In this document: positions 1 to 10,666 of the stretch, piece by piece
Layout: every line of letters starts with the position of its first letter
Position numbering within the stretch: the first letter of the stretch is position 1
Origin: Setophaga petechia
Taxonomy: Eukaryota; Chordata; Aves; Passeriformes; Parulidae
Length of the DNA stretch: 64,000 bases
Assembly (NCBI GenBank): GCA_024362935.1
Contig: JANCRA010000175.1
Span: 496,001 to 560,000 of the forward strand
Direction of reading: 5' to 3'
Translations under genes and position numbers: made by a program
The notes under the pieces: generated by a model
Seen by the model: the letters and a program-made list of their open reading frames with translations, nothing else
What the model was told of the DNA's origin: nothing
The model's database searches: none

Positions 1-2644
1 TATGACCTTTTTGTTATGAATTAAGCCAGTTAGTGGAGTTGTACTTTGCTGGTTTCTTTGCTTTTGATGCATGGTTAATACTTGAAGGAGCAAGAATTCA
101 CTGAGGTAGAAATAGACTGGACTGCTGCTTTCTACCATGCTATCCCAGCTATGTATTTTTTCTGTTTTAAGTTAATTTAACATGATGATAACTGAAACTT
201 TTTAGATCTGCTCTGTGAGTTTGCATCTTTCTTTGGTCATTTTGTGTTCCTTTTGTTTTCTGCGTTTTGGGGTTGAGAGAATGGGAGGGTGATACCTCAG
301 CAGATGAAATTTCCTTGACACCACACCTGAAGGCTGCTACCTTCCAGTGCTGATCACACACCTTCATGGTGATTGTGATTCTCAAAGTGGGAAGCACTGT
401 TAAAAGAATAAATTATTTCTGGTGGTTCTTTATTGAGTGTTTTTCTCTTTTTCTCTGCTTCTCCTAAGCTGTGCTGCTAAACACACTCCTTTATCAGTAA
501 AGACTGAAAATAGTGAACCACTTGTTGCTTTTCTCTGACTTTTCAGGCAGATTGTGGAGCTGAAGATAACATGGTTCCCAGAAATGGAAGGCAGTTTTAT
601 TTGTATCATTAAGGCAGAATCGAGTACAGTTTCTTGATTTGTGTAATCCTTTTGCAGAATGTCATCTTTGTGCTGTCATATCACAAGGCACATATGTTTA
701 ACCTGCTCTATTTTTGCACTGCTCCTCAGATATTTTGGCATTCCAGATTTCCTCCTTGGGTTTCCAGTTTCTCTGTATGCTACAAATCCTGTGATGCTAG
801 GTTTGTGTTATGCAAGTATTATGATCTCGAATAAATATTCTAGGAATAACAATCTAAATAATCAAATTAAGTGATCCAGGAGAGTGGAAACAGCTCTAGA
901 GGTGGTGAATCATAACACACTTTCTCAGTCTTGTTTTGTTTCCTGTGCGTGTTTGTTATTTTAAGTTCCTTCAATTTCTCTATCTCAAAGAGCTTTCCTG
1001 TCTTCCCTGGTTTTATATTATCAGGCTGAAGTGTTTGCAGTGTTCCCTTTTCTAGATGTTTATACCTTATCTAGAGGCAGCTTTACTCTAAAATAAGCTG
1101 CTGCTTCAAAAAGAATTTAAAACCAAGTTTTTAATGTTACCACTTGCCATGCCGTATAAAATTCTCTCCCTTGACTATTTTATTTTCTGCTGTTGCTTGC
1201 TTAGTAGTCATATAACAATACATATATTTAATAAAGAACTTTGCAGTCTTGTTTTGAAGATTGATTTATGAACACTTTTTGAGTCTGTTAATTTTGAGAA
1301 GTTTTTGTTGGAATAATCAGTGTAAAGCATAGATTTGAGAGGTTTGATTTCCAGAAAAATGGATTCAGAAGCACAGGTGCTTCCAGGTGAGTGGGTACTT
1401 TCTTCAGTCCTGCAGCCCTTGAAGTGAAGGTCTTTTTTTTCTTTATGTTGTCTGATGTTGCTTTTACTTATTTTTGCCCATCCTGCCTTGCCTGTGAAGG
1501 GCTGTGGAGTCAGTCCTGTGTGTCTGCCAGAGATCCTTGTGGGTGTCCTGTGCCAAGAGAAGGTGCTGCCTTCAAACTCAGCAGTGAAATTTCACTTCAT
1601 GTAGTCCTGGCTTATTGTTTTGATCCAGATATTCTGATTTCTTGCTGCCACGTGAGTAATCTTCCTCTTTGGCAGCCATTTAGTGTTCTGCATTCCCTCT
1701 TTGCTCTGTTGTTTTGGTTTTTTTACATTGTGGTTTATCCACATACGCTATATTTTTCTTACTGGTAGTAGCTTTTCCTGAACTCAGCAAATGATCATTA
1801 TCAGTCATGAAATTATTTGGGATACTTTCTATTTAAAGGTTTAAATTTAAATGGTTTTCTCAGCAAAATCAGCCAAAAAAACCCCCTTAGATATGCAGGT
1901 AGCTGGAGTTGTTTCTGTCTCCTTTGAAGATTCTCTCTGGGCTGGTTGCTGGTTCAATGAAAAGGAACTGTAAGAGCTCTAAAGCATAATGGTATTTTCA
2001 TGCCACAATCAAACTACATCCATTAAAGTAAAACAAATTGTTTTGCCTGTGAAACATAAATGTTTGGTTTAGGGAATTAAATTGATAAATTACTGAAATT
2101 TAGTAGGAGGAGTTTATCTGTTACCAATCTAGATGCATTATAAAATACCGAATTTGCCAAAGATGGGCAGAGAAACAAAAAAAAAGGACAAGGCAAATCT
2201 CAAAGTTTCCTGCTCTGTTTTTGGCTCATGGTGATTGCTCATGATTTGGGAGCTCTGTTTTAATCTTACTTTTAAATTGGCATGATTATTTGGAGAACAT
2301 ACAGCCAAAAGATGAACTGAAAACTCCTTGGCCACCTGTGTGTAATTGCCTTGAGCATTTTATTGTGTACTGGTACCCCCATGCAGGTGTTCTGACGGTA
2401 GCTTCACAAAGACATTGGCATTAAAGTTTGTTTAATACTCATTGAATGTCAGCAAAAATTAAACCTTACCACAAAAACATAGGAATTTATTCTTCCTCTG
2501 CTTTTGTTTAGGAGACAAAAATCTAATGTTACTAATCTAATCTGTTATTAATCTGTTGTATCTGTGGCTCCTCTGTTTGGAATTGATGGAGATATTTTAA
2601 AATAGGACAGCTGAAAGATCCTCCTCAATGATGGGAGCTGAGGA

Positions 2645-2690
2645 TTAATAATTAGATAATTTTGAGGTTAATAATTAGATAATTTTGAGG
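2645..2690. repeat. Perfect 23-bp tandem duplication
   Basis: Two identical copies of ttaataattagataa...gagg lie head to tail (2645-2667 and 2668-2690). It is probably a recent replication-slippage event and may be polymorphic. Confidence 0.9.
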
Positions 2691-3237
2691 TTTCGTGAGG
2701 ATTTATCTTCACTGGATCTTTAATTGCATCAGGAAGTAGCGAGCACAAATTGTTTGAATTTGGTGGTGTTGAAAAGCTGTTGTTTTTGTCGAACTTGTCC
2801 ATTGGCCAGAGCTGTACACCACAATTTTCCACCTCTTGTCTTGGAAAGTAACAGGAGTAGTGGGGAAAATTGTGAAGTTTTTGTTTTCACTCTCGAGTTT
2901 TCTTAGTGAAATGAAAATAATGAGGTGCTGGGGGATGTCACTAAGCATGTCATTATTATTTTCTTTCAGTGTTTCTGTTTTGACTTGGTGTTTGTAATTG
3001 AATGATTGCAGTTGGTGCTGTTTGTTTTCTTTTGGGATTAGTACCTAGTTGTGATTTAGTCTTGCAGGTGGTAAAAGCTTTTCTGTTGATTTCTAGGTTT
3101 TAACCCTTGAAGCTGCTGTGAGATGTGACTGTCATTCACAGTTCCCATTATTCTGAGGTTGTTTTCGGTTTTATTTCTTAAGCTTCCCTCATGGATTAAA
3201 CCAATGTAGCTGCAGCTGTAAGAGGAAATGACAGAGT

Positions 3238-3283
3238 AGTAAAAGAGAAAGAAACTGACTAGTAAAAGAGAAAGAAACTAGCA
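3238..3283. repeat. 23-bp tandem duplication, purine-rich
   Basis: Two copies of a unit beginning agtaaaagagaaagaaact lie head to tail (3238-3260 and 3261-3283). The first 19 bases are identical and the last four differ. Confidence 0.8.
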
Positions 3284-3540
3284 GGGAATTTATTCTTGTT
3301 TGTTTTTTAATCCTTAACGTGTTTACTTATTTCCAGCAAGGCTTGTATCATTTGTTTTCAGAGGTTGATTTGATGTTTCATGGCTGGGTTATCAATGTAT
3401 TTCAGAAGAAACCGTTCTCAAAACTTGCAGTAGGATGGCTGCTCAGCAGTGTTCCTTTCAACCACCCCGCAGCGTGTGCTCGCTGCAATTGCTGTTCATT
3501 TTTAATTTGCTGCTTTTTTTCCATATAGGATCTGTCAGGA

Positions 3541-3740
3541 TCGTTTGGGGTGGGCTGAATTCCGCGGGGTCCTTTGGGCGCCTCCTGCTCGGAGCGTGTG
3601 GGGCCGGGCGCGGGCCTGGGCCCAGGCTCTGCCCCAATGAGCTCCTGTTGCTCGGGCTGAGGGCGGCTCGCCGGCCCTGGGGGCGGTGTGAGGCCCATCT
3701 GTCAGGGCTGCACTTCGCCTCAGGGAAGGTTACTTCAGTT
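3541..3740. promoter_or_regulatory. Small CpG-rich patch, candidate internal promoter
   Basis: About 15 CpG dinucleotides occur in 200 bases, including CCGCGG, GGGCGCG and GGCGGCTCG, in an otherwise CpG-poor 10-kb region. A CCAAT motif on the + strand lies at about 3633. No TATA box is seen. Mammalian AEBP2 has an internal promoter that makes a short isoform, so this patch is a candidate, but I found neither the short isoform's first codons nor a clear donor in the right phase. It could also be a GC-rich remnant with no function. Confidence 0.35.
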
Positions 3741-4108
3741 AAGGTCTACAGGGAGTACGTTTAGCAGACATTAAAAGTATAATAGCAAATTGATTGGGCT
3801 TTTGTGCATGTGTTCAGTGCCGGCTCTGCTCTCCCTTCAAGTGGATGGTTGCTAATGGGACTTGGTGGAAAGTAAAAATGAAATTATTTTGCTGGTCTTT
3901 CAGGGTTTTTGGTGTTATTCCTTCTCCTCTCTGTTGTTCTGGAAGATTAATAAAATCAGGGAAAGAATAAATTTTGGGCGTTTCATTCATTAAATTCAAT
4001 AGGAGGAATTACTTGCAGTAGTGAGGAAAACACTCTCCTCGGAGAGCCATGTGATGTGCAGTATACCATTTTATTTAATGCATTAAATCATAGTCTCATT
4101 ATATTTTT

Positions 4109-4189
4109 ATTCACATTTAAATGTACACAAAAATTAGGGCCTACGTGTATAATACGTAGTTTAAAATCTGTACATTTTAAACTGTGAAT
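4109..4189. repeat. Long imperfect hairpin (about 81 nt)
   Basis: Three nested complementary segments are visible. ATTCACA (4109-4115) pairs with TGTGAAT (4183-4189); TTTAAATGTAC (4116-4126) pairs with GTACATTTTAAA (4170-4181) with one bulge; and CTACGT (4141-4146) pairs with ACGTAG (4154-4159) around a 7-nt loop. Between the second and third stems is a poorly paired internal loop. Size and shape resemble a miRNA precursor or a palindromic transposon scrap. Confidence 0.55.
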
Positions 4190-7100
4190 AATTTGGATTT
4201 CGTTTTTTTTCTTTATAGAAAACATCCACATTTACAAAACTCCCAACAGTGGCTTAATTTTGCTCAGATCCTTAAAGGAACAGAATAATCCAGAATTTAA
4301 AGTGCTTGAAAAATGCTTTTTGTTTTCTGTGAAGTGAAAATGACTAGCAGCATCTTACAAGTTTTTAGGCATTATTTTTTGTTTCAGGGTTGTTTTAAAT
4401 AGAGTTTGAACTGAGGTAACCAGCTAGACGCATTTAATTGTGTAAGCACTAACCTTTTAACATGAAAGTGCTGCTAAAAATACATTAATGTTCTTGATAA
4501 TGAAGACTGCATTATATCTAGCCACAGGTAAAATAAGTACACGTAAAAATAAGACCTGAAACAATGCCTTTGAGGTAATGATTCCTCTATTTAAGCTTGC
4601 ATGGTTTTGCTTAATGAACACATTTTAAATGTCAGTATTGTTTCAAAGCTGTTGATCTCTTGGTAGAGGGAAAATTTGTAGGAGGAGAGAAAAATGTCTG
4701 ACCCCTCTGAGAAGATTTTGTGTTTTCAGTTCTACCTTGCTGCGTTTGGCAGACGCTGCCAGTGTTTGCAGACCTGGTGAAATGAGGTGTGGGTTTAGTG
4801 AGGCATTTCAGAAAGGCATTCAGTTCCTGCCTCTAGACCTGTGATTTTTACATCAGGTTGATTCAGGTGGTCGATTAGGTTAAAATAGGGACAACATAAG
4901 CTGGAAGATCATGTTGTGCTTGCTGTAACAGTTCTAAATTTTAGTAATTAGTCAGCCTTTTGAATGGAGCTTCTTAAAAACTGCTGTTGTGTATGCAGGC
5001 TCTCTCCAGCAGTGACTGTTTTTGATGCTCTATTGTTTGGGATGACCCCTGAGCTGAACTCTCTGAAACTCAAATGTCTAATGTTCTTCATCAGGCCATG
5101 GTCTATAGATCATGACAATGGAGCTGGAGCCTGCCTACAGCTTGGGAGCAAACCCGGAGCTGTCTGTCACTGGCAGGAGGGGAATGCCACAAGCGCCTCC
5201 GTTCTGCTCGTGTCATTCTGCTTTGATAGTGGCAGGCAGGCTTTAAACAGATCCCCTGCCTGCGAGAAAGGGACTGAGCAAAAGGCAGAGAAACTTGCTT
5301 TAACTTAGCTAAAATCTGTTCCAGTGCCTCTGTTCTATTACCACGATGTCTGTGTTTTTCTTACTTTACTTTCTCCCCTTATGCGCATTATTATTTTCCC
5401 AGTTTACGGATATAGGGTGAGAAAGCAGAAGGGTGTAATTTCCATTGCTCCCTTCCCTTTCCCTCTGTTAGATCATCCCAAGCAGATAGAAGGTTGTATT
5501 GGATTGAAGAGCCCCAGTCATGGACTGAAAGGTGCCCACACTTTTTCTGTAGTCCAAGCCCATCTTGGGCTGAGTGTTTGTGCACGCGTCTTCTTTGCTT
5601 GTGTGTCCTGTTCTCAAGCCCTTTGTGAAATTCTGAGAAACAAAATAGTGAGTGAATTGGCAAGCTCTAACAGACACAGTGTTGCAGTTAAGTCTTCAGA
5701 GACTTAGTAGCAGCCACAGCTCTGACTGTAAAACTTATCTTTGTGCTTCATCTCGAAATGGGCAGGTCAAGAGACCGCCCAAGTCAGTGTCTTTGATGTT
5801 ACATACACTGCAGACTATTCTCTGAAAAGCTTCCTGATATTTTCTCAGTGTAAGAAAGACGAGAGAAAACTACACACACTTGAGCTGTGCTGGGCACTGG
5901 TCTTTCACAGATTCTCTTTGGTGCCTTTGCCTTTTAGTGAGGGACAGAACTTGCTTAGTGAGGCAGAAACTAATTCCAGATTTCTTAGTATTGGGAGGCA
6001 CCTGATCACCTGAAATATGCTGGTTCTGGAGGCACAGAAGAGGAAACAAAACAAAATGTGTGTTACATTTATATTTAACAGATTGTTACTAGAGAAGGAA
6101 TGGCTAGGGCAGTGGGTCTCTAGAAGGAAGGAGGGCATTTTGTCCTAAATATTAAGCTGGTTTTGCTCAACTGGATTAGAGTTCTATTTTTTGCCATTTT
6201 TAGATAGGATTTTGAATAGCTTATAGAATCATAGTTCAGTGTAGCACTTTTCTCAGTTTCCAAATTCTATATTCTACTACTTGGTTTAAGTGCTGTGGGC
6301 AGCCTTTTTTATTCCAGTTCCTCCGATACAAAATTTTGATACCGTGTTAATCTGTTAGCCCTTAGCAAACACTTAGGCTATTAAACCTGAACCCAGCAAA
6401 CATTTAAACAGTAATAGCTAAATTAGCTTGTTACTGGTTTCTTATGTCATTAATAACCCCACTTGTCACGATAGCTTTTGCTGGGATCAGTTGACTTTTA
6501 CCTTTTTTTCTCCAGAATGAGGTACGATAGCTTATAAAAAAACCACAAAGCCTAAGCATTTGCATTCCTTGGGCTGCAAAATTGGAGACCTGTGATTTTG
6601 TGTCGAGGTATGTTGCACTGCACTGGCAATGTGAACTAAACTGTCATGCTTTTGGTTGATAATTTTCAGGGACTTTTCAATCTCTTCTTAGAGGAATTAA
6701 GTGGATTTCATGCCTGAGGAATGGAGAAACCACACACCTTTGTGAGGGTGCACTTCTGCCCTGCCCCAAAATGCTTTCACAGGACTTGTTCAGGGTTATG
6801 TTTTCTCATTGCTTTCCCACTTGAGACCAGACTGTAAACCCAGGGAGCTGTTAAGCACCCCTCACACTCTGCCCTGTGGTCAGCAGCACCGCACATCCTC
6901 AGTCAGAAATGTGCCTGTGGCGTTTGTGGGGTGTGTGAGAGCAGCCCTAAAGCTGCCTGTGGGTGTAGACACTGGTACTGACTGGAAGCAGCTTTGAAGC
7001 TGGCACTCCTCCTTGCAGGAGTTTGGGAAGCAGTTTCCTTTGGTGCCTCCAGCTGTGGACAGGCAGGGTTATGGATGGGGCCGGGCTGGTGTGAGGCAGC

Positions 7101-9547
7101 TGTTGCACGAGCGCCGTGTGCGCGGCTTCGCCATCCTTGGCTGAGCAGTTTCCTGTCGGGAGCGCTGATCCGTGTAACAGCTCTGTCTGTGGCACCAGTG
7201 CTTGGGCTCCGTGCCACCCTGTGTGTCCAAACCACTTCCAAGTGTGCTTGTGAGAAAGCTGCATTTGGATAGCTTGAACTGAAGGGGAGGTGAGGTGGTG
7301 GCACAATTAGCTGTGATTAATTATTCCATTTTTCTGTCATTATGGGTAAGTTTTGCTTTCACAGTGCAGTTTTACAGGCTTTATTTTTTGGATCATTTTT
7401 TGGCCTAGGCATCAGTTGAGGAGGGAGAAGATGTCAGTCTCATAATTGCATCGGTTGTGAGCCTGGCACAGTGGAAAAATTAGGATTACTTGCAACAGGT
7501 TTTGCTGATGACGCTTCTGACAATTTCCTACAGGGATCCTAAAATGCTGTTACAGTGCCTGTGGTTAGTGGCTCTTAATGCTCTTGGGGCTGGAATTCAG
7601 CTCAGGGCCAGTGGAATACTTTTTTACTTGCTAGTGACAGGTTGAGAGATTGATTGTATGTCATAAAAGGAATCAATATTACTGGGGAGGGATCATGGGA
7701 AGCTCTCTGTATTCAGGGTGTAGAAAAGGGGAGAAAGTAAAAATAGTGGACACGTGGAAATTTGCTGTATGGCAGAAAATAGCCTGTATGACTTCCATGG
7801 GTAGGAGCTATACCTTCTAAATTGTTAGCCCTTGTTTGAAACTGGGAGAAGGGTGAAGAAAGGCATGTGGTGTTTGTGTAGCATTTAGGAACTATGGATT
7901 TGATATACCTTCATTAAAGCAAAAAGGTGTTTAAAAGGTAACTGAAACTTTCTTTTTAATTTGGAAGACACAGGTCTAAAATAGTGGGTCAGTTTTAATA
8001 ACAGATGGAACTGGAAGATGATTTTTAAGGGTTCTGTGATTGGGATTTGTTATGTTTCTAGTATCTCTTGAAATAAGTGTTTGTTCATCAAACCAAATTA
8101 CTCAGAGTAGTTAAAACTAAAACTTGTAACTAGGAGCATTGCTAAAGGGAGTCTGTTATTTTGACTAAGGCAAGTCACTTTTTATTGATAAAAGCAGTGG
8201 AATCCACATGGTGGATGAGAATGGGAAATCTGACTAAAGCAAATATCTGTGATTATTTTAAAATCTGTCACAGAAAAAACCTGCTAGCATAGTAGTGATT
8301 CAAAAAGATACAGATGATGTGAGAAATCACTAGTGGAGACTCCTACAGTTGGAGAGCAAACATGTTAATGGTATCTTCAGATTTTGACTAATGGTGTTTT
8401 TTCTTTCATTCATCTCAGTGTGTAAGAGAACAGTACTGGGCATGTAAACAGTGATGGTAAAAATAAGGAACAGCACCTGTACCTTAAAAGCAGAATGGTT
8501 TAACATATCCCAGTTTTACTGGGAGGGTCTGATGGAGGCTCTCCAGAGTGGTTAGGGTGCTGAAGCAAATCCAGAATATGGAGGGGCTGAGTGCATGTGT
8601 TCAGTTTTGGGAGGAGCAGGGCAGGGTGGGTTTTCCTGTGATCTGATAGGGAGGTTTAACAATGGAGGAGGCAGAGTCATCTCAGCCCTGCAGCTGCCAG
8701 GGATGAGAGACAAGAGACAGAAGTTGCAGCACTGGAAATTCTGATGAGATGTTGGGAAACTTCCCCCCTCCCCCAGAGCAAGGTTAGTCAGCCATTGAGA
8801 AAATTGTTCAGAGGTGGCAGAAATGCCAGCCTTTGAACACACCCATTGACAGCTCCACTGGACAACAACACAGGCAAGCTGATCTCACTCGTTCTTGTTG
8901 GAGCAAATTTCACCACCTGCTCTTTGAGGTTCTGTCAAAGATGAGCTGTTCTGTGATGCTGTGGCTTCATGGAAGAGAAAAACTTAAAGGCCCTCATGGC
9001 AACTGAGCAGGTTAACAAGATAAAAAAAAGATGTATCAGTAGGTATTTATTGAGGAGGAACATCCATCTCCATAATTTTTGCTTATATAGGGCAAAAGCT
9101 TGATCTCTGCAAGTTTTTTCTGATCTGTTTGATACTTGTCTCTGTCTGCCAGGGTACAGAGCAGAAAGGCTGATGGAAGTGACCCCTGCTGGCCACAGAT
9201 TTCCTCTGCTGATTCTGGCCTCTGGAAACGTTTTGCAAAACCAAAACAAACAGTTTAGACCATGCACACGAGGGAAAGAAACTGTGCTGGGGCCATGTGG
9301 GAGTGCCTTAAACCCTGGGTAGAACTGAAGTGCTGTATTCTTCTTCAGGCTCTAGTGTTGGCAGGGCATGCTGGACTCAATATATGCAGGGTTTTCCATT
9401 CCTCCCTTTTGTTCCCAGTGTCCAGAAGAACTTACACTGTTGATAATAGCAGCTGTTTCCTAACTGTACATTTATTAATAAAGCAATGAACCACATATAT
9501 TATAAATAATAAATTTGTGTGAGGTTTTCTTTCCAACCTGTTTAAAT

Positions 9548-10458
9548 AGATCTGAAACAAAAGAGCTACAGTTTGGATTTGCTCTGTTAACATGCAACAA
9601 ATACAAACTTTTTGGGTTTTTTTGTCTTGCAACATAAGCAGCACTATCATGGACACAGACAGCACAGAAGAGCTGCAGTTTGGATTTGTTCTGTTAAGAT
9701 GCAACAATTACAAACTTTCATTTAAGTTTTGCGGTGTTATTTTTTTGCCTTGGAATGTAAGCAGCTCTATCATGAACATAGCACAAAAGAGCTGCAGTTT
9801 GGATTTGCTCCATTAAGATGCAACAAATACAAACTTTGATTTAGTATTTTGGTTTTTTTTGTCTTGGAACGTAAGCAGCTCTATCATGGACATAGCACAA
9901 AAGAGCTGCAGTTTGGATTTGCTCTGTTAACATCCAACAATTACAAACTTTCATTTAAGTTTTGGGGTGTTATTTTTTTGTCTTGGAACCTAAGGAGCTC
10001 TATCATGGATATAGCACAAAAGAGCTGCGGTTTGGATTTTCGCTATTAACATGCAACAAATACAAACTTTGATTTTAGTATTTTGGTTTTTTTTGTGTTG
10101 GAACGTACGCAGCTCTATCATGGACATAGATAGGACAAAAGAGCTGCAGTTTAGATTTGCTCTGTTAACATCCAACAATTACAAACTTTCATTTAAGTTT
10201 TGGGGTGTTATTTTTTTGTCTTGGAACCTAAGGAGCTCTATCATGGATATAGCACAAAAGAGCTGCAGTTTGGATTTTCGCTATTAACATGCAACAGATA
10301 CAAACTTTGATGTAATATTTTGATTTTTTTGTCTTGCAGCATAAGCAGCACTATCATGGGTGTGGACAGCACAAAAGAGCTGCAGTTTGGATTTGCTCTG
10401 TTAACATGTATTTGTTATACAAACTTTGATGTCATATTTTGATTTTTTTGTCTTGCAG
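9548..10458 (+). repeat. Tandem array of about 119-bp units carrying exon 2 splice-acceptor copies
   Basis: The marker GAGCTGCAGTTTGGA, or close variants, starts at 9563, 9670, 9789, 9903, 10022, 10141, 10260 and 10377. The spacings are 107, 119, 114, 119, 119, 119 and 117 bases. Each unit then has aacatgcaacaaatacaaac, a T-run, CTTG, and a version of the exon 2 start (ataagcagcactatcatgg). Units at 9903 and 10141 are near-identical, as are those at 10022 and 10260, showing a 238-bp higher-order dimer. The outer copies resemble the real exon start most; the inner ones have GTAAGCAGCTC or CTAAGGAGCTC instead. The array abuts exon 2, whose acceptor is effectively the last partial unit. Confidence 0.93.
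10322..10340 (+). promoter_or_regulatory. Decoy 3' splice site, duplicate of the exon 2 acceptor
   Basis: The sequence gatttttttgtcttgcag, followed by CATAAGCAGCACTATCATGG, has its AG at 10338-10339, 119 bp before the true AG at 10457-10458, and is identical to it through the pyrimidine tract. Use in the AEBP2 frame would read S-I-S-S-T-I-M-G-V-D-S-T-K-E-L and reach TGA at 10440-10442, before exon 2 proper. Whether it is ever used is unknown. Confidence 0.7.
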
Positions 10459-10666
10459 CATAAGCAGCACTATCATGGACGTGGACAGCACAATTTCCAG
10501 TGGGCGTTCCACGCCGGTGATGATGAATGGGCAGGGAGTTGCTGCCTCCTCTGCCAAGAGCATTGCCTACACGTGCTGCTGGGATCACTGCCACGCCTGC
10601 TTCAGCTCCAGCCCCGACCTGGCCGACCACATCCGCTCCATACACGTGGATGGGCAGCGAGGAGGG
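10459..10666 (+). CDS. AEBP2: AEBP2 coding exon 2 (first zinc finger)
   Basis: This 208-nt exon begins with one base completing a Ser codon and ends in phase 0. It encodes [19 protein letters not shown], a linker, and the first zinc finger, which runs from [14 protein letters not shown] to ADHIRSIH, then VDGQRGG. The acceptor is a T-rich tract ending CTTGCAG; the donor is GGAGGG followed by gttggt, a poor match to the consensus at +3 to +5. The exon is visibly GC- and CpG-rich, unlike the surrounding intron and the other exons. Against the mammalian protein, as I remember it, it differs at several sites: P-A-M to P-V-M, STTSSSKN to VAASSAKS, and N, Q, Q and N in the finger to T, H, H and S. 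A tandem array of copies of its own acceptor lies immediately upstream. Confidence 0.95.

Larger units (their letters stand above)
1..9547 (+). other. AEBP2 intron 1 or upstream sequence, no coding evidence
   Basis: No exon of AEBP2 or of another gene could be recognised. Open frames here are short and lack protein-like composition. Notable contents, listed separately, are two 23-bp tandem duplications, a small CpG-rich patch and a long imperfect hairpin. The rest is AT-rich unique-looking sequence. Confidence 0.6.

Noticed and set aside
1352..1386. A possible first or micro-exon (acceptor-like ttccag, ATG GAT TCA GAA, strong donor CAG|gtgagt), recalling the MDSED that precedes exon 2 in the long isoform.
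   Set aside because: The phase is wrong: joined to exon 2 it would hit a stop at once (GCA TAA), and the similarity covers only four residues.
3402..3764. Overlapping frames on both strands in the CpG-rich patch, proline-rich on the minus strand.
   Set aside because: GC-rich DNA is stop-poor; there is no recognised domain and no match to AEBP2 exon 1 on the + strand.
4121..4161. A short frame starting M-Y-T-K, similar to the start of the mammalian short AEBP2 isoform (M-Y-T-R-R-Y-S as I recall).
   Set aside because: It lacks a donor in the right place, differs after three residues and ends in TAG. It lies inside the hairpin.
6220..6240. tatagaatcatag, like the start of a minus-strand CR1 3' end.
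   Set aside because: Only 13 bases match and the following sequence does not continue as CR1.
9592..10287. Three short + strand frames through the array that look like a repeated protein containing SSTIMD-like motifs.
   Set aside because: They are array copies of the exon 2 start plus intron sequence; the ~119-bp period shifts frame and no gene structure supports them.
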